The notes under the pieces are model-generated. The model was not told the origin of the DNA. It saw only the letters and a list, made by a program, of their open reading frames with translations, and searched no databases. From the NCBI GenBank assembly GCA_017434845.1, contig JAFSGD010000062.1:25922-89921 (forward strand): DNA of 64,000 bases, given 5' to 3'. Shown here piece by piece: positions 17,313 to 26,213 of the stretch (its first letter is position 1; each line of letters opens with the position of its first letter). The translations under genes and the position numbers were made by a program. The stretch is from Clostridia bacterium. Lineage in GTDB: Bacteria; Bacillota; Clostridia; Oscillospirales; CAG-382.

Positions 17313-18191
17313 ATGAAAAAGATACCCCTGCTTGTTGTTGTGGGTCCCACCGCTTCGGGAAAAAGCGCGCTTGCGATAGAAAAAGCCAAAGAGCTTGGCG
17401 GCGAGATAATCAGCGGCGATTCGATGCAGATATACCGCGGCATGAATATCGGAACGGCAAAGCCCTTCCCCGAAGAAATGTGCGGTATTCCTCACCACTT
17501 GATCGACGTTGCCGATATAACCGAGCCCTTTTCGGCGGCAAGGTTTGTTGAGCTTGCCTCGAGAGCGATAGAAGATATTATATCGAGAAACAAGCTTCCG
17601 ATAATCGCGGGAGGAACGGGTCTTTATATCGACACGCTTGTTTCGGGAACCGAGCTGACGGTTGCCGAGGACAACTATGAGCTGAGAGCCGAGCTTTTTA
17701 AGGAAGCCGAAGAAAACGGAGCAAACGCGCTCCACGCAAGGCTTGCTTCGGTTGACCCCGAAAGCGCGGAAGCAATACACCCAAACAACGTAAAGCGCGT
17801 TGTGCGCGCGCTTGAAATGTTTTTAACCACGGGCATGACAAAAACCGAGCTCGACAGAAAAAGCAGGCAAAAGGAATGCATTTACGATGCAAAAACCGTT
17901 TATATAATTCCCAAGGAGCGCGAAACGATCTATGAGCGCATAGACAGGCGGGTCGATAAAATGCTTGAGCTTGGGCTTGAAGCCGAGGTCAAGTCTCTTG
18001 TCGAGCAGGGGCTCAGAAACACCCCGACAGCCTCGCAGGCGATAGGCTACAAGGAATTTTACCCCTATTTCGACGGTGATTGCGATATCGAAGCGGTAAG
18101 AAACAGCATTTGTCTTAACACGCGGCACTATGCAAAGCGCCAGCTTACATGGTTTAACCGCAAGCCTGCCGACGAAACGGTTTATATTTAG
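17313..18191 (+). CDS. miaA: tRNA dimethylallyltransferase
   Basis: MiaA transfers the dimethylallyl group to A37 of tRNAs reading UNN codons. The P-loop GPTASGKSALA is at residues 10-20. SGDSMQIYRGMNIGTAKP contains the catalytic Asp, and IIAGGTGLYIDTL is the dimethylallyl/Rossmann segment. The C-terminus carries the tRNA-contact region (QAIGYKEF, TRHYAKRQLTWF). ATG 17313 is chosen; GTG 17307 in the same frame is possible and adds two residues. Length (292 aa) is normal. It heads the cluster that leads into cell-division genes. Confidence 0.96.
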   Translation: MKKIPLLVVVGPTASGKSALAIEKAKELGGEIISGDSMQIYRGMNIGTAKPFPEEMCGIPHHLIDVADITEPFSAARFVELASRAIEDIISRNKLPIIAGGTGLYIDTLVSGTELTVAEDNYELRAELFKEAEENGANALHARLASVDPESAEAIHPNNVKRVVRALEMFLTTGMTKTELDRKSRQKECIYDAKTVYIIPKERETIYERIDRRVDKMLELGLEAEVKSLVEQGLRNTPTASQAIGYKEFYPYFDGDCDIEAVRNSICLNTRHYAKRQLTWFNRKPADETVYI

Positions 18192-18225
18192 TTTTTATTG
18201 ATAAAACAGCGAAAGGAGAACGAAA

Positions 18226-19584
18226 ATGGCAGAAAACAACAACCTGCCCGAGCAGAAAAAGCCAACGCCCGTTGCAACGCGGCGAATCGGCAAGCAACAA
18301 ACCAAAAGCGAACGCTTTTTGAAATTTACAAAGCGCTTTTTCGCTCAGTTCGGTACCGCAATGCTTGCGGTTGCCATCGTTTCATACGTTTTCCTTCAGC
18401 TTATGCTTAACGTCGGCGCGATCCTCGAGACCGAACACGCCTCTTATGCAAACATAACCGACCGCGCCGAGCTTGAAGCGTTTCTCTTCCGCGACGAGCA
18501 CCTTATTCCCGCAACCGCAAGCGGAACCAACTGCTTTTTGGTTGAAGACGGCGAAAAAGTGCGCCGCGGCGAAGAAATCGCGGTTACCTATTCCGACCCC
18601 GCCGACGTCGAGATCCAAAAGCGCGTCAGCGAGATCGACAAGCGAATAGACGTTCTCGAGCGAAGCAGTCTTTCGACGGGCGCTTCGACAACCAACATTA
18701 AAATGATCGACGATCAAATAGACGAGCTTATGCTTGCCATTATAAGACAGGTTGACGCAAACGAATTCGATAAGGTCATTCGCGAAAAAGAAGAACTTCT
18801 TATTCTTATGAACCGCCGCAGAGCTATAATAAACGAGGACAGCTATGCCGCAGAGCTTTCGAGGCTTACGCACGAGCGCAAGGAGCTTACCGCCGCGCTT
18901 TCGGGCGCAAGCATAATAACCGAATCACCCGAAAGCGGTTATTTCTATTCGAACGTTGACGGTTACGAAAACCTTTTCACACTTGAGCATCTCAGCCGCC
19001 TTACCGGCGAGGAGTTCGAAAAGCTTTCGGAATCGGTTCCCGATGAAAGCGTTATTTCTTCGAACGCGGGCAAGATAGTTTCTTCGTCAACTTGGTATAT
19101 CGCAGTTGCGTTTGACAAGCGCACTGCCGAGGGCTTCCGCGACGGAAACGTTTATCCCGTAACCTTCCAATATTCCAACAACACCGAGCTCAACATGACG
19201 CTTGAGCGCCGTATTCCGCGAACCGACAAGGATATGACGGTTCTTGTGTTCAGCACAAAGATCATGCCCGAGGGATTTGATTATTCGCGTTGCCAAACCG
19301 TTGAGATCCCCCACGATACCCACGAGGGCATAAGAATAAGCAGCAGTGCACTCAGAATGAAGGATGGCGTTACCGGCGTTTACGTGGTTATAGGCTCGAA
19401 GGTGGTTTTCAAAAAAACCGAGGTTATCTACACCTATGGCAGATATTCGGTTTGCAAGATCCCCAAAAACCCCGCTTATCCGAATCGGCGCGATATCGCC
19501 TATTCCTCAAAAACCGAACTTTCGCTTCACGATGCCGTGGTGATCGACGGAACTGATATTTACGACGGCATGAGGATAATTTAA
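18226..19584 (+). CDS. HlyD-family membrane-fusion-like protein of the division cluster
   Basis: The 452-residue protein has a basic N-terminus and a single transmembrane helix near residues 43-65. An extracellular region with a split biotinyl-lipoyl-like segment follows (ATASGTNCFLVEDGEKVRRGEEIAVTY). A coiled coil lies near residues 120-230, and a beta-rich C-terminus near 240-450 has GVYVVIGSKVVFKKTEV. This resembles HlyD/RND-type periplasmic adaptors. In many Clostridia a protein of this type sits directly before YggS and SepF, suggesting an envelope or division-site role rather than drug efflux; that is inference. The start follows AAAGGAG. The stop overlaps the yggS start by one base. 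Confidence 0.75.
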   Translation: MAENNNLPEQKKPTPVATRRIGKQQTKSERFLKFTKRFFAQFGTAMLAVAIVSYVFLQLMLNVGAILETEHASYANITDRAELEAFLFRDEHLIPATASGTNCFLVEDGEKVRRGEEIAVTYSDPADVEIQKRVSEIDKRIDVLERSSLSTGASTTNIKMIDDQIDELMLAIIRQVDANEFDKVIREKEELLILMNRRRAIINEDSYAAELSRLTHERKELTAALSGASIITESPESGYFYSNVDGYENLFTLEHLSRLTGEEFEKLSESVPDESVISSNAGKIVSSSTWYIAVAFDKRTAEGFRDGNVYPVTFQYSNNTELNMTLERRIPRTDKDMTVLVFSTKIMPEGFDYSRCQTVEIPHDTHEGIRISSSALRMKDGVTGVYVVIGSKVVFKKTEVIYTYGRYSVCKIPKNPAYPNRRDIAYSSKTELSLHDAVVIDGTDIYDGMRII

Positions 19585-20264
19585 TGAACGATAAAAAACA
19601 AATTTCCGAAAGCATCGAGCGCATAAAAGCCGAGATAGACGGCAGAGCAAGGCTGCTTGCCGCCACAAAAACCGTTCCGCCCGAATTGATGAATTTTGCG
19701 ATCGGCTGCGGAATCGACCTTATCGGCGAAAACCGCGTTAACGAGCTTTTGGAAAAATACGAGCACATAAACAGAAACAAAACCGAAATTCATTTTATCG
19801 GCGCATTGCAAACCAACAAGGTTAAATATATTATCGATAAAGTGGACATGATACAATCGGTTGACCGAGAAAGCCTTGCGCTTGAAATAGAGCGCCAAGC
19901 GGCAAAGCACGGAATAGTTATGCCGATTCTTGCCGAGATAAACATCGGAAACGAAGCCACCAAATCGGGCATCGAGCCCGAAAAAGCCTCCGAGTTTTGC
20001 CGATTTTTAGGCTCGCTCCCCCACGTTTCGCTGCGCGGTCTTATGGCAATTCCGCCCAAATGCGACGAAAACCGAAATAATTGCGAATATTTTTGCAAAA
20101 TGCAGAAAATATTTGTTGACATATCACATCAAAATGTAGATAATAGTATTATGGATATACTATCGCTCGGCATGAGCGACGATTATTTAAGCGCTGTTGA
20201 ATGCGGCTCGAATCTGGTGCGCGTCGGCAGTGCGATATTCGGAAAAAGAAATTATAATCTTTAA
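19584..20264 (+). CDS. YggS family pyridoxal-phosphate homeostasis protein
   Basis: The 226-residue single-domain PLP-binding barrel belongs to the YggS/PROSC/YlmE group. The PLP lysine lies in LLAATKTVPPE near residue 28. Other conserved parts are GENRVNELLEKYE, HFIGALQTNKVKYI and the phosphate-binding C-terminal GSAIFGKR. YggS binds PLP and buffers its supply; no catalytic activity is known. The position between an HlyD-like gene and sepF is the conserved Firmicute order (ylmE-sepF-ylmG). It overlaps the upstream stop by one base. Confidence 0.94.
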   Translation: MNDKKQISESIERIKAEIDGRARLLAATKTVPPELMNFAIGCGIDLIGENRVNELLEKYEHINRNKTEIHFIGALQTNKVKYIIDKVDMIQSVDRESLALEIERQAAKHGIVMPILAEINIGNEATKSGIEPEKASEFCRFLGSLPHVSLRGLMAIPPKCDENRNNCEYFCKMQKIFVDISHQNVDNSIMDILSLGMSDDYLSAVECGSNLVRVGSAIFGKRNYNL

Positions 20265-20309
20265 TTTCAAAGCAAAAAAATTTTAACATATATTTATCGG
20301 AGGTACATT

Positions 20310-20774
20310 ATGAGTCTTATGGATCGCTTGAGCGGAATCTTCAAGGCAGATGAGGATTACGAAGGCAACGAAGAATTTGAAGAATATGAAGAAGAGGAAG
20401 AGGTTGCGGCTCCCGCACCTGCTCCCGCTGCACCTAAGGCACCCGTTTCCAGACCTACCGGCGGTATTTCTTCCGGCGCGGCTCTCGAAATGAAGGTTGT
20501 TAAGCCCGAGCGCTTTGATGAGGTACGCCAGATCGGCGAGCACCTTCTTGCAAGACGCACCGTTGTTCTCAACCTTGAAGAGACCAACAAAGAAACCACC
20601 AAGAGAATTATCGATTTCCTTTGCGGCGTTGTTTTCGCAATCGACGGTCAGGTAAAGAAGGTTGCTAACGCCACCTACGTTGTTACTCCCAAGAACGTTG
20701 ACGTTTCCGGCGAGCAGAAGGAAGCTCCCGCCGAAGAAGCACAGAACAAACAGCCCCGCGAGCTTTTCCGCTGA
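20310..20774 (+). CDS. sepF: Cell division protein SepF
   Basis: The 154-residue protein has an N-terminal membrane-targeting amphipathic helix (MSLMDRLSGIFK), an acidic and Ala/Pro-rich linker (residues 14-50), and the SepF core (MKVVKPERFDEVRQIGEHLLARRTVVLNLEETN ... RIIDFLCGVVFAIDGQVKKV). SepF polymerises into rings and tethers FtsZ to the membrane. The start follows TCGGAGG. A ~25-residue C-terminal tail rich in Glu/Ala/Gln is longer than in Bacillus. It lies between YggS and YggT as in other Firmicutes. Confidence 0.95.
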   Translation: MSLMDRLSGIFKADEDYEGNEEFEEYEEEEEVAAPAPAPAAPKAPVSRPTGGISSGAALEMKVVKPERFDEVRQIGEHLLARRTVVLNLEETNKETTKRIIDFLCGVVFAIDGQVKKVANATYVVTPKNVDVSGEQKEAPAEEAQNKQPRELFR

Positions 20775-20794
20775 TTAACGGAGCATAACCGATA

Positions 20795-21067
20795 TTGGAC
20801 CAGTTATTATATATTATAACGCGCTCGGTTCACCTTTTCATCGCCGCGATGATGCTGTTTCTTTTCGCAAGGGTTTTGCTAAGCTTTTTCTTCGATGAAG
20901 AAATGCCCTTGAACGTTTTCTGCTGTGTTGTAACCGAGCCCGTTGTTTACCCTGTGAGAGTTTTGCTGTCGCATATTCCGGCTCTTGAGGATTTTCCGAT
21001 CGACGTTTCGTTTATGGCGACCTACTTTATATTAATGCTCGTTCAAGCCGCACTGCCGCTTTCGTAA
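20795..21067 (+). CDS. YggT family membrane protein
   Basis: The 90-residue protein has two hydrophobic helices (residues 8-30 and 65-88) and the family motif EPVVYPVRVLLSHIPALE between them (usually EP-h-L-x-P-x-R). YggT/YlmG proteins occur beside sepF and are thought to help envelope organisation or division. Translation probably starts at TTG 20795, 12 bases after ACGGAG. A one-helix shorter start is unlikely because the first helix is conserved. Confidence 0.85.
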   Translation: MDQLLYIITRSVHLFIAAMMLFLFARVLLSFFFDEEMPLNVFCCVVTEPVVYPVRVLLSHIPALEDFPIDVSFMATYFILMLVQAALPLS

Positions 21068-21151
21068 AAAAAGACGAAAGAGCAGTGCTTTCGGGCGTTA
21101 TGCGTTTTTTTAATGTTATTTTGAATATTATCCCGAAAGGAATGTTTATAA

Positions 21152-21883
21152 ATGCTGGCACCTCACGAACTGAAAAACAAGCAGTTCCAAAAGACCTTTA
21201 AGGGTTATAGTCCCCAAGAGGTTGACGAATATATCGAATTCGTTCTCGAAAAATATACCGAGGCTTACCGCGAAAACAATGAGCTCGAGCGCAAGCTGAG
21301 AATCGTTGTTACCAACCTTGATGAGATCAAGGATGAAGAGGAATCGATAAGAAGCACTCTTATTTCGGCACAGAAAATGGCAGAAAAGATAATTGCCGAC
21401 GCGAACGACCGCGCCGACATTATCACCGGTGCGATAAAGGACCGTTGCGACGGCGTTATCGCCGAATTCCGCCAGCAGCTTCAAGCCGAAAAGGAAAAGG
21501 CTTGGGTCATGCGCACCCGTATTATAGATTTCAAAAAACAGGTTTATGAGCTTTACGGTCAGCACATCGAGGAGCTTAAGGACCTTAGCGTTAACGAGAT
21601 CGAGGATATCGTTCTTCCCAACGACGATGCTATCATAGCGGGAATATTCAACGACGTTAAGGGCAGGATCGAAGAAGAGACCGAACGCCGCAAAGCAATG
21701 CGCGAGCGCGAGCTTAAGGCGGAAGAGCCCGTTCACATAACCGAAGAGCCCGAAGCAACCGAAGAAGCCGTTGCCGAGCCCGAAGAAACCGCAACAGCAC
21801 CTCAGCCCGAGCTTTCGAAGGAAGCCAAAAAGGCGGAGGACGAATATCTTAAATATATGATGGGAGAAGGCGAAGCGGAATAA
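21152..21883 (+). CDS. DivIVA domain protein
   Basis: The 243-residue protein starts MLAPHELKNKQFQKTFKGYSPQEVDEYIEFV, the DivIVA membrane-curvature-binding motif. A long coiled coil follows (residues 30-180). A C-terminal acidic, Ala/Glu/Pro-rich region (180-243) has a final charged helix. DivIVA marks poles and septa and recruits division or wall proteins. YlmH, usually between YggT and DivIVA in Firmicutes, is absent here; instead there is an 84-bp gap. The start follows AAAGGA. The gene ends 31 bases before ileS. Confidence 0.92.
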   Translation: MLAPHELKNKQFQKTFKGYSPQEVDEYIEFVLEKYTEAYRENNELERKLRIVVTNLDEIKDEEESIRSTLISAQKMAEKIIADANDRADIITGAIKDRCDGVIAEFRQQLQAEKEKAWVMRTRIIDFKKQVYELYGQHIEELKDLSVNEIEDIVLPNDDAIIAGIFNDVKGRIEEETERRKAMRERELKAEEPVHITEEPEATEEAVAEPEETATAPQPELSKEAKKAEDEYLKYMMGEGEAE

Positions 21884-21914
21884 ACCCATTCCCGCACGCT
21901 TTTGAGTTTTGACA

Positions 21915-24719
21915 ATGAAGGATTACAAGGATACACTTAATCTGCCCGCAACCGATTTTCCGATGAGGGCAAATCTTCCCACCAAGGAGCCCGAAACGCT
22001 CGCAAAGTGGACAGAAAACAAGCTTTATGAAAAGCTGCTTAAAAAGAACGAAGGCAAGCCCCCGTTCGTGCTTCACGACGGCCCTCCTTTTTCCAACGGC
22101 TATATCCATATGGGCCATGCTCTTAACAAGGTTTTAAAGGATTTTATCGTTAAATCCAAGGCGATGAGCGGTCATTACACCCCCTATGTTCCCGGCTGGG
22201 ATAACCACGGCTTGCCCATTGAAAGAGCTATTGAAAAATCCAAAAAGGATTTGAACAAGGATATGTCCGTGCCCGAATTCAGAAAGGCGTGCGAGGATTT
22301 CGCAGAGGACTTTATTCAAAAGCAGATGTCGGGCTTTAAGCGTCTTGGCGTTGTGGGCGATTGGGATGCCCCCTATCGCACCATGGACAAGCACTTCGAG
22401 GCACAAGAGGTTAAGATTTTCGGTGCCATGTTCGATAAGGGATATATTTATAAGGGTCTTAAGCCCGTTACCTGGTGTCCCTTCTGTGCAACCGCGGTTG
22501 CCGAGGCGGATATCGAATACCACGATGATCCCTGTACATCCGTTTACGTTAAATTCAAGATAAAAGACGATCAAGGCAAGCTTAGCGGCTTTGACCTTGA
22601 AAATACCTATTTCGTTATTTGGACCACCACCATCTGGACCCTTCCCGGCAATATGGCGATCTGCCTGCACCCCCGCGAAAGCTATGCGCTTGTGAAGGCG
22701 GAAAACGGCGAGACCTATATTATGGCAGAAGCCCTCACCGATAAGACCATGAAGCTGGGCGGCTTTGAAAATTATGAAATATTGGCAACCTTCCCCGGAG
22801 AATTCTTCGAGAACATGGTGGCCTCTCATCCCTTCCTGGATAAAACCTCGCGCTTGGTTTACGCCGAATACGTTACCATGGACAGCGGTACCGGCTGCGT
22901 TCACACCGCGCCCGGCTTCGGTGCAGACGACTATCAGACCTGCATGCGATATGGCATGGACCTTGTTGTTCCCGTTGACGATCACGGCAGACACACCGAC
23001 TATGCGGGCAAATATGCCGGACTTAAAACCGAGGAATCCAACCCCGTTATTTTAGAGGATATGAGAGAATCGGGAGCGCTTTTCGCATCCGAAAGCATAA
23101 TGCACTCCTATCCCCACCACGACCGTTGCAAGAAGCCGGTTATCTTCCGCGCAACTCCCCAGTGGTTCTGCTCGGTTGAATCCTTCAAGGATCAGGCAAT
23201 AAAGGCTATTGAAAACGTTCAATGGTTCCCCGCTTGGGGCGAAGACAGAATGGTCAGCATGATTCGCGAAAGAGCCGATTGGTGTATTTCGCGTCAGCGC
23301 CGTTGGGGTCTTCCCATTCCCGTATTTTACTGTAAGGATTGCGGAAAGCCCGTTTCAACCCCCGAATCTATCGCAAAGATCTCTGCGCTCTTCGACGAGC
23401 ACGGCTCTAATATCTGGTTCGAACTCAACGCAGATGAGTTGATTCCCGAAGGCTTCACCTGCCCTCATTGCGAAGGCAAGAGCTTCGAAAAGGAAACCGA
23501 CACTCTCGACTGCTGGTTCGATTCCGGCTCAACTCACTTTGCTTCGCTTATGAAGGATACCCCTGCCCTCTGGCCGGCAGACGTTTATCTTGAGGGTGCT
23601 GACCAATACCGCGGTTGGTTCCAATCCAGCCTTCTCACCTCGGTCGGCGCGCTTGATAAGGGCGCTCCCTTCAAGCAGGTGTTAACTCACGGCTGGGTGG
23701 TTGACGGTCAGGGCCGCGCAATGCACAAGAGCCTCGGCAACGGTGTTGACCCCGCCGATCTTATCAAAGATTTCGGTGCGGATATTCTTCGTCTTTGGGT
23801 TGCATCCTCCGACTATCATGCCGACGTGCGTTGCTCTAAAGAGATCTTCAAGCAGCTTTCGGAATCCTACCGCAAGCTCAGAAACACCCTGCGTATACTT
23901 CTTGCGAACCTCGGCTCGCCCGAAACCGATTTCGATCCCAATAAGGATATGATCGCTCCCGAACAGCTTTGCGATATCGACAAATGGGCGCTTTCGCGTC
24001 TTAACAAGCTTATCGCACGCGTTCGCGAGGCATATGATAACTATCAATTCCATATCGTTTACCACGATATTCACAATTTCTGCTCGATCGATATGTCGAA
24101 GCTTTATATCGACATCACCAAGGATACGCTTTACTGCGAAGCAAAGAACGATCCCACACGCAGAAGCACCCAAACGGCGATGTATATTATCGTCTCTGCT
24201 TTAACAAGGCTTCTTGCGCCCATTATCTCCTACACCGCAGAAGAAACCTGGGGCTTTATGAGCCACGTTGAAAGCGACGATCTCGACAGCGTATTCTGCA
24301 ATGCGCTTCCCGAGGTTAACGCCGCATACGATTTTGCCGATATCGAAGCAAAATACGAATCGCTCTTTAACTATCGCGACGGCGTTATGAAGGCGCTTGA
24401 AATCGCAAGAGCCGAAAAAATCATTGGTAAATCGCTTGAAGCAAGCGTTACGGTTTACGCCAAGGAAGACAGCGAGGCGATGAAGCTGTTCCGCGAATTC
24501 GAAGCTATTCTTCCCGCTATTCTTATCGTCAGCAAGGTTTCGCTTTCTGCCGAGCCCGCTCCCGAAAACGCTTATACCGATGAAGAAAGCGGTATCTCGG
24601 TTTCGGTCGAGATCGCAAACGGCGAAAAGTGTGTTCGTTGCTGGATGCAGAAGGACGATTGTACTCCCGACGAGGATGGGCAGCAGCTTTGCGCACGTTG
24701 CCGTACGGCGATATGTTAG
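21915..24719 (+). CDS. ileS: Isoleucyl-tRNA synthetase
   Basis: The 934-residue class I synthetase has the HIGH motif HMGH at residues 65-68. The KMSKS loop appears as MHKSLGN near residue 602, a variant of the consensus. The CP1 editing domain lies between them (TTIWTLPGNMAICLHP, GTGCVHTAPGFGADDY). An anticodon domain (ALSRLNKL) follows, and a C-terminal zinc finger has Cys pairs CVRC and CARC near residues 905-930. ATG 21915 begins the family N-terminus MKDYKDTLNLP; TTG 21909 is less likely. No T-box fits in the 31-bp gap before it, so it is expressed from the upstream operon. lspA overlaps its 3' end. Confidence 0.97.
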   Translation: MKDYKDTLNLPATDFPMRANLPTKEPETLAKWTENKLYEKLLKKNEGKPPFVLHDGPPFSNGYIHMGHALNKVLKDFIVKSKAMSGHYTPYVPGWDNHGLPIERAIEKSKKDLNKDMSVPEFRKACEDFAEDFIQKQMSGFKRLGVVGDWDAPYRTMDKHFEAQEVKIFGAMFDKGYIYKGLKPVTWCPFCATAVAEADIEYHDDPCTSVYVKFKIKDDQGKLSGFDLENTYFVIWTTTIWTLPGNMAICLHPRESYALVKAENGETYIMAEALTDKTMKLGGFENYEILATFPGEFFENMVASHPFLDKTSRLVYAEYVTMDSGTGCVHTAPGFGADDYQTCMRYGMDLVVPVDDHGRHTDYAGKYAGLKTEESNPVILEDMRESGALFASESIMHSYPHHDRCKKPVIFRATPQWFCSVESFKDQAIKAIENVQWFPAWGEDRMVSMIRERADWCISRQRRWGLPIPVFYCKDCGKPVSTPESIAKISALFDEHGSNIWFELNADELIPEGFTCPHCEGKSFEKETDTLDCWFDSGSTHFASLMKDTPALWPADVYLEGADQYRGWFQSSLLTSVGALDKGAPFKQVLTHGWVVDGQGRAMHKSLGNGVDPADLIKDFGADILRLWVASSDYHADVRCSKEIFKQLSESYRKLRNTLRILLANLGSPETDFDPNKDMIAPEQLCDIDKWALSRLNKLIARVREAYDNYQFHIVYHDIHNFCSIDMSKLYIDITKDTLYCEAKNDPTRRSTQTAMYIIVSALTRLLAPIISYTAEETWGFMSHVESDDLDSVFCNALPEVNAAYDFADIEAKYESLFNYRDGVMKALEIARAEKIIGKSLEASVTVYAKEDSEAMKLFREFEAILPAILIVSKVSLSAEPAPENAYTDEESGISVSVEIANGEKCVRCWMQKDDCTPDEDGQQLCARCRTAIC

Positions 24720-25285
24720 CCGCAATAATCGCAATTTTAGCTGTTGTTGCCGATCAGCTTTCAAAATATTTTGTTGTTAACGCCGCCAACCCCGTTAACG
24801 GGGAATCCGATTGGTCCTGCGGCTTTATTCCCAAGGTTATGTCTTTGATTTATGAAGAAAACCGCGGTGCCGCATTCTCGATGCTTAGCGATAAGCGGTG
24901 GGTGTTCATGGTCTTTTCGGTTATTTCAATGGCGATAATAGTTTTTCTTCTCGTTAAGGAATATAAGCGCCACACTCTGCTTAATGTTTCGCTCGCAATG
25001 ATTCTCGGTGGCGGTATCGGCAATATGATCGATCGAATTCGCCTTGGATACGTTGTTGATTTCTTCAAGACCGAATTCGTTGATTTTGCAATATTCAACG
25101 TTGCCGATGCTTTTATAACCGTTGGCGCAGGTCTGCTTGCGGTTTACGTTATCTTCTTTGAAACCAAGGTTGAAAAACGCCTTGCCGCCGAAGAAGCCGC
25201 AAAAAAAGCCGAATCCGAGCAAAGCATTGCCGAGACGGAGCCCGAAAAGGCGCCCGAAGCCGAAGAAGGAAACGAAAATGGATAA
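24713..25285 (+). CDS. lspA: Lipoprotein signal peptidase (SPase II)
   Basis: LspA cleaves the signal peptide of prolipoproteins after lipidation, in the cytoplasmic membrane. The protein has four helices, starting MLAAIIAILAVVADQLSKYF. The catalytic aspartates are in GNMIDRIRLGYVVDF and FAIFNVADAFI. The start ATG 24713 lies inside the last codons of ileS (7-base overlap), which implies translational coupling. The 190 residues include an unusual acidic, Ala/Glu-rich C-terminal tail of about 40 residues after the last helix. Natural substrates in this window include the GHL lipoprotein. Confidence 0.95.
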   Translation: MLAAIIAILAVVADQLSKYFVVNAANPVNGESDWSCGFIPKVMSLIYEENRGAAFSMLSDKRWVFMVFSVISMAIIVFLLVKEYKRHTLLNVSLAMILGGGIGNMIDRIRLGYVVDFFKTEFVDFAIFNVADAFITVGAGLLAVYVIFFETKVEKRLAAEEAAKKAESEQSIAETEPEKAPEAEEGNENG

Positions 25286-26189
25286 ATACACCGTTTGCGA
25301 AAGCGATGCGGCAGAAAAGCTTAGGCTTGATGCCGCCGCCGCGAAATTTTTCGGAATAAGCCGCGCAAGAGCGCAGGAGCTTATTGCAAGCGGTGCAATA
25401 ACCGTTAACGGAAAGCAACGCGAAAAAAAATATTTGCTTTCCGAGGGAGAAACGGTTTTTATCGAGCTTCCGCCCGAGCGCGAGCTTGAAGCCGTTCCCC
25501 AAAACATACCTATCGATATCGTTTATGAGGACGAGCACCTGCTCGTTGTTGATAAGCCGCGCGGCATGGTGGTTCACCCCGCCGCCGGCAACCCCGACAA
25601 AACGTTGGTTAACGCTTTGCTTTTTCATTGCGGCGGCAGGCTTTCTTCGATAAACGGAGTTATCCGTCCCGGAATCGTTCACCGCATCGACAAAGACACC
25701 TCAGGCTTGCTTATCGTTGCAAAAACCGATGAAGCCCACCGAGGCTTAGCCGAGCAGATCGCAGAGCATTCATTCGTCAGAAAATATGAAGCCATTATCG
25801 GCGGGCATTTGCGCGAGCAAAGCGGAACGGTCGATGCCCCCATCGGTCGCCACAAAACCGACCGCAAAAAAATGGCGGTTACCGAGCTTAATTCCAAGCA
25901 CGCGGTAACACATTGGCAGGTTTTGTCGGAATCTGCCGAATATACCCATCTTGAGCTGACGCTCGAGACGGGCAGAACTCACCAAATAAGAGTTCATATG
26001 TCATATATCGGCCACCCCGTTGCGGGCGACACGGTATACGGAAACGCGCGTTACAGACTTGGCATGGAAGGTCAATGTCTGTTTGCAAAATATATCTCCT
26101 TCATCCACCCGATCGACGGGCGGATAATGACATTCGAAGCGGCAAGGCCTGCGTATTTCAGCGATGCGTTGCGCCGAGCCGGGCTTTGA
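25278..26189 (+). CDS. RluD-type 23S rRNA pseudouridine synthase
   Basis: The 303-residue protein has an N-terminal S4 domain (residues 13-75: RLDAAAAKFFGISRARAQELIASGAITVNG) and the RluA-family catalytic domain with HRIDKDTSGLL near residue 137, containing the nucleophilic Asp. TGRTHQIRVHMSYIGHPVAGDTVYG is the conserved C-terminal motif. The exact rRNA position (RluC/RluD/RluA class) cannot be fixed from sequence, but the S4 domain and ileS-lspA neighbourhood favour RluD. ATG 25278 overlaps the lspA stop by eight bases. Confidence 0.93.
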   Translation: MDKYTVCESDAAEKLRLDAAAAKFFGISRARAQELIASGAITVNGKQREKKYLLSEGETVFIELPPERELEAVPQNIPIDIVYEDEHLLVVDKPRGMVVHPAAGNPDKTLVNALLFHCGGRLSSINGVIRPGIVHRIDKDTSGLLIVAKTDEAHRGLAEQIAEHSFVRKYEAIIGGHLREQSGTVDAPIGRHKTDRKKMAVTELNSKHAVTHWQVLSESAEYTHLELTLETGRTHQIRVHMSYIGHPVAGDTVYGNARYRLGMEGQCLFAKYISFIHPIDGRIMTFEAARPAYFSDALRRAGL

Positions 26190-26213
26190 CAAATCCGAAA
26201 GGGAAACAAAATT

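Noticed and set aside
21884-21914. T-box riboswitch before ileS
   Set aside because: Only 31 bases separate divIVA and ileS, too short for a T-box; none of its conserved parts is seen.
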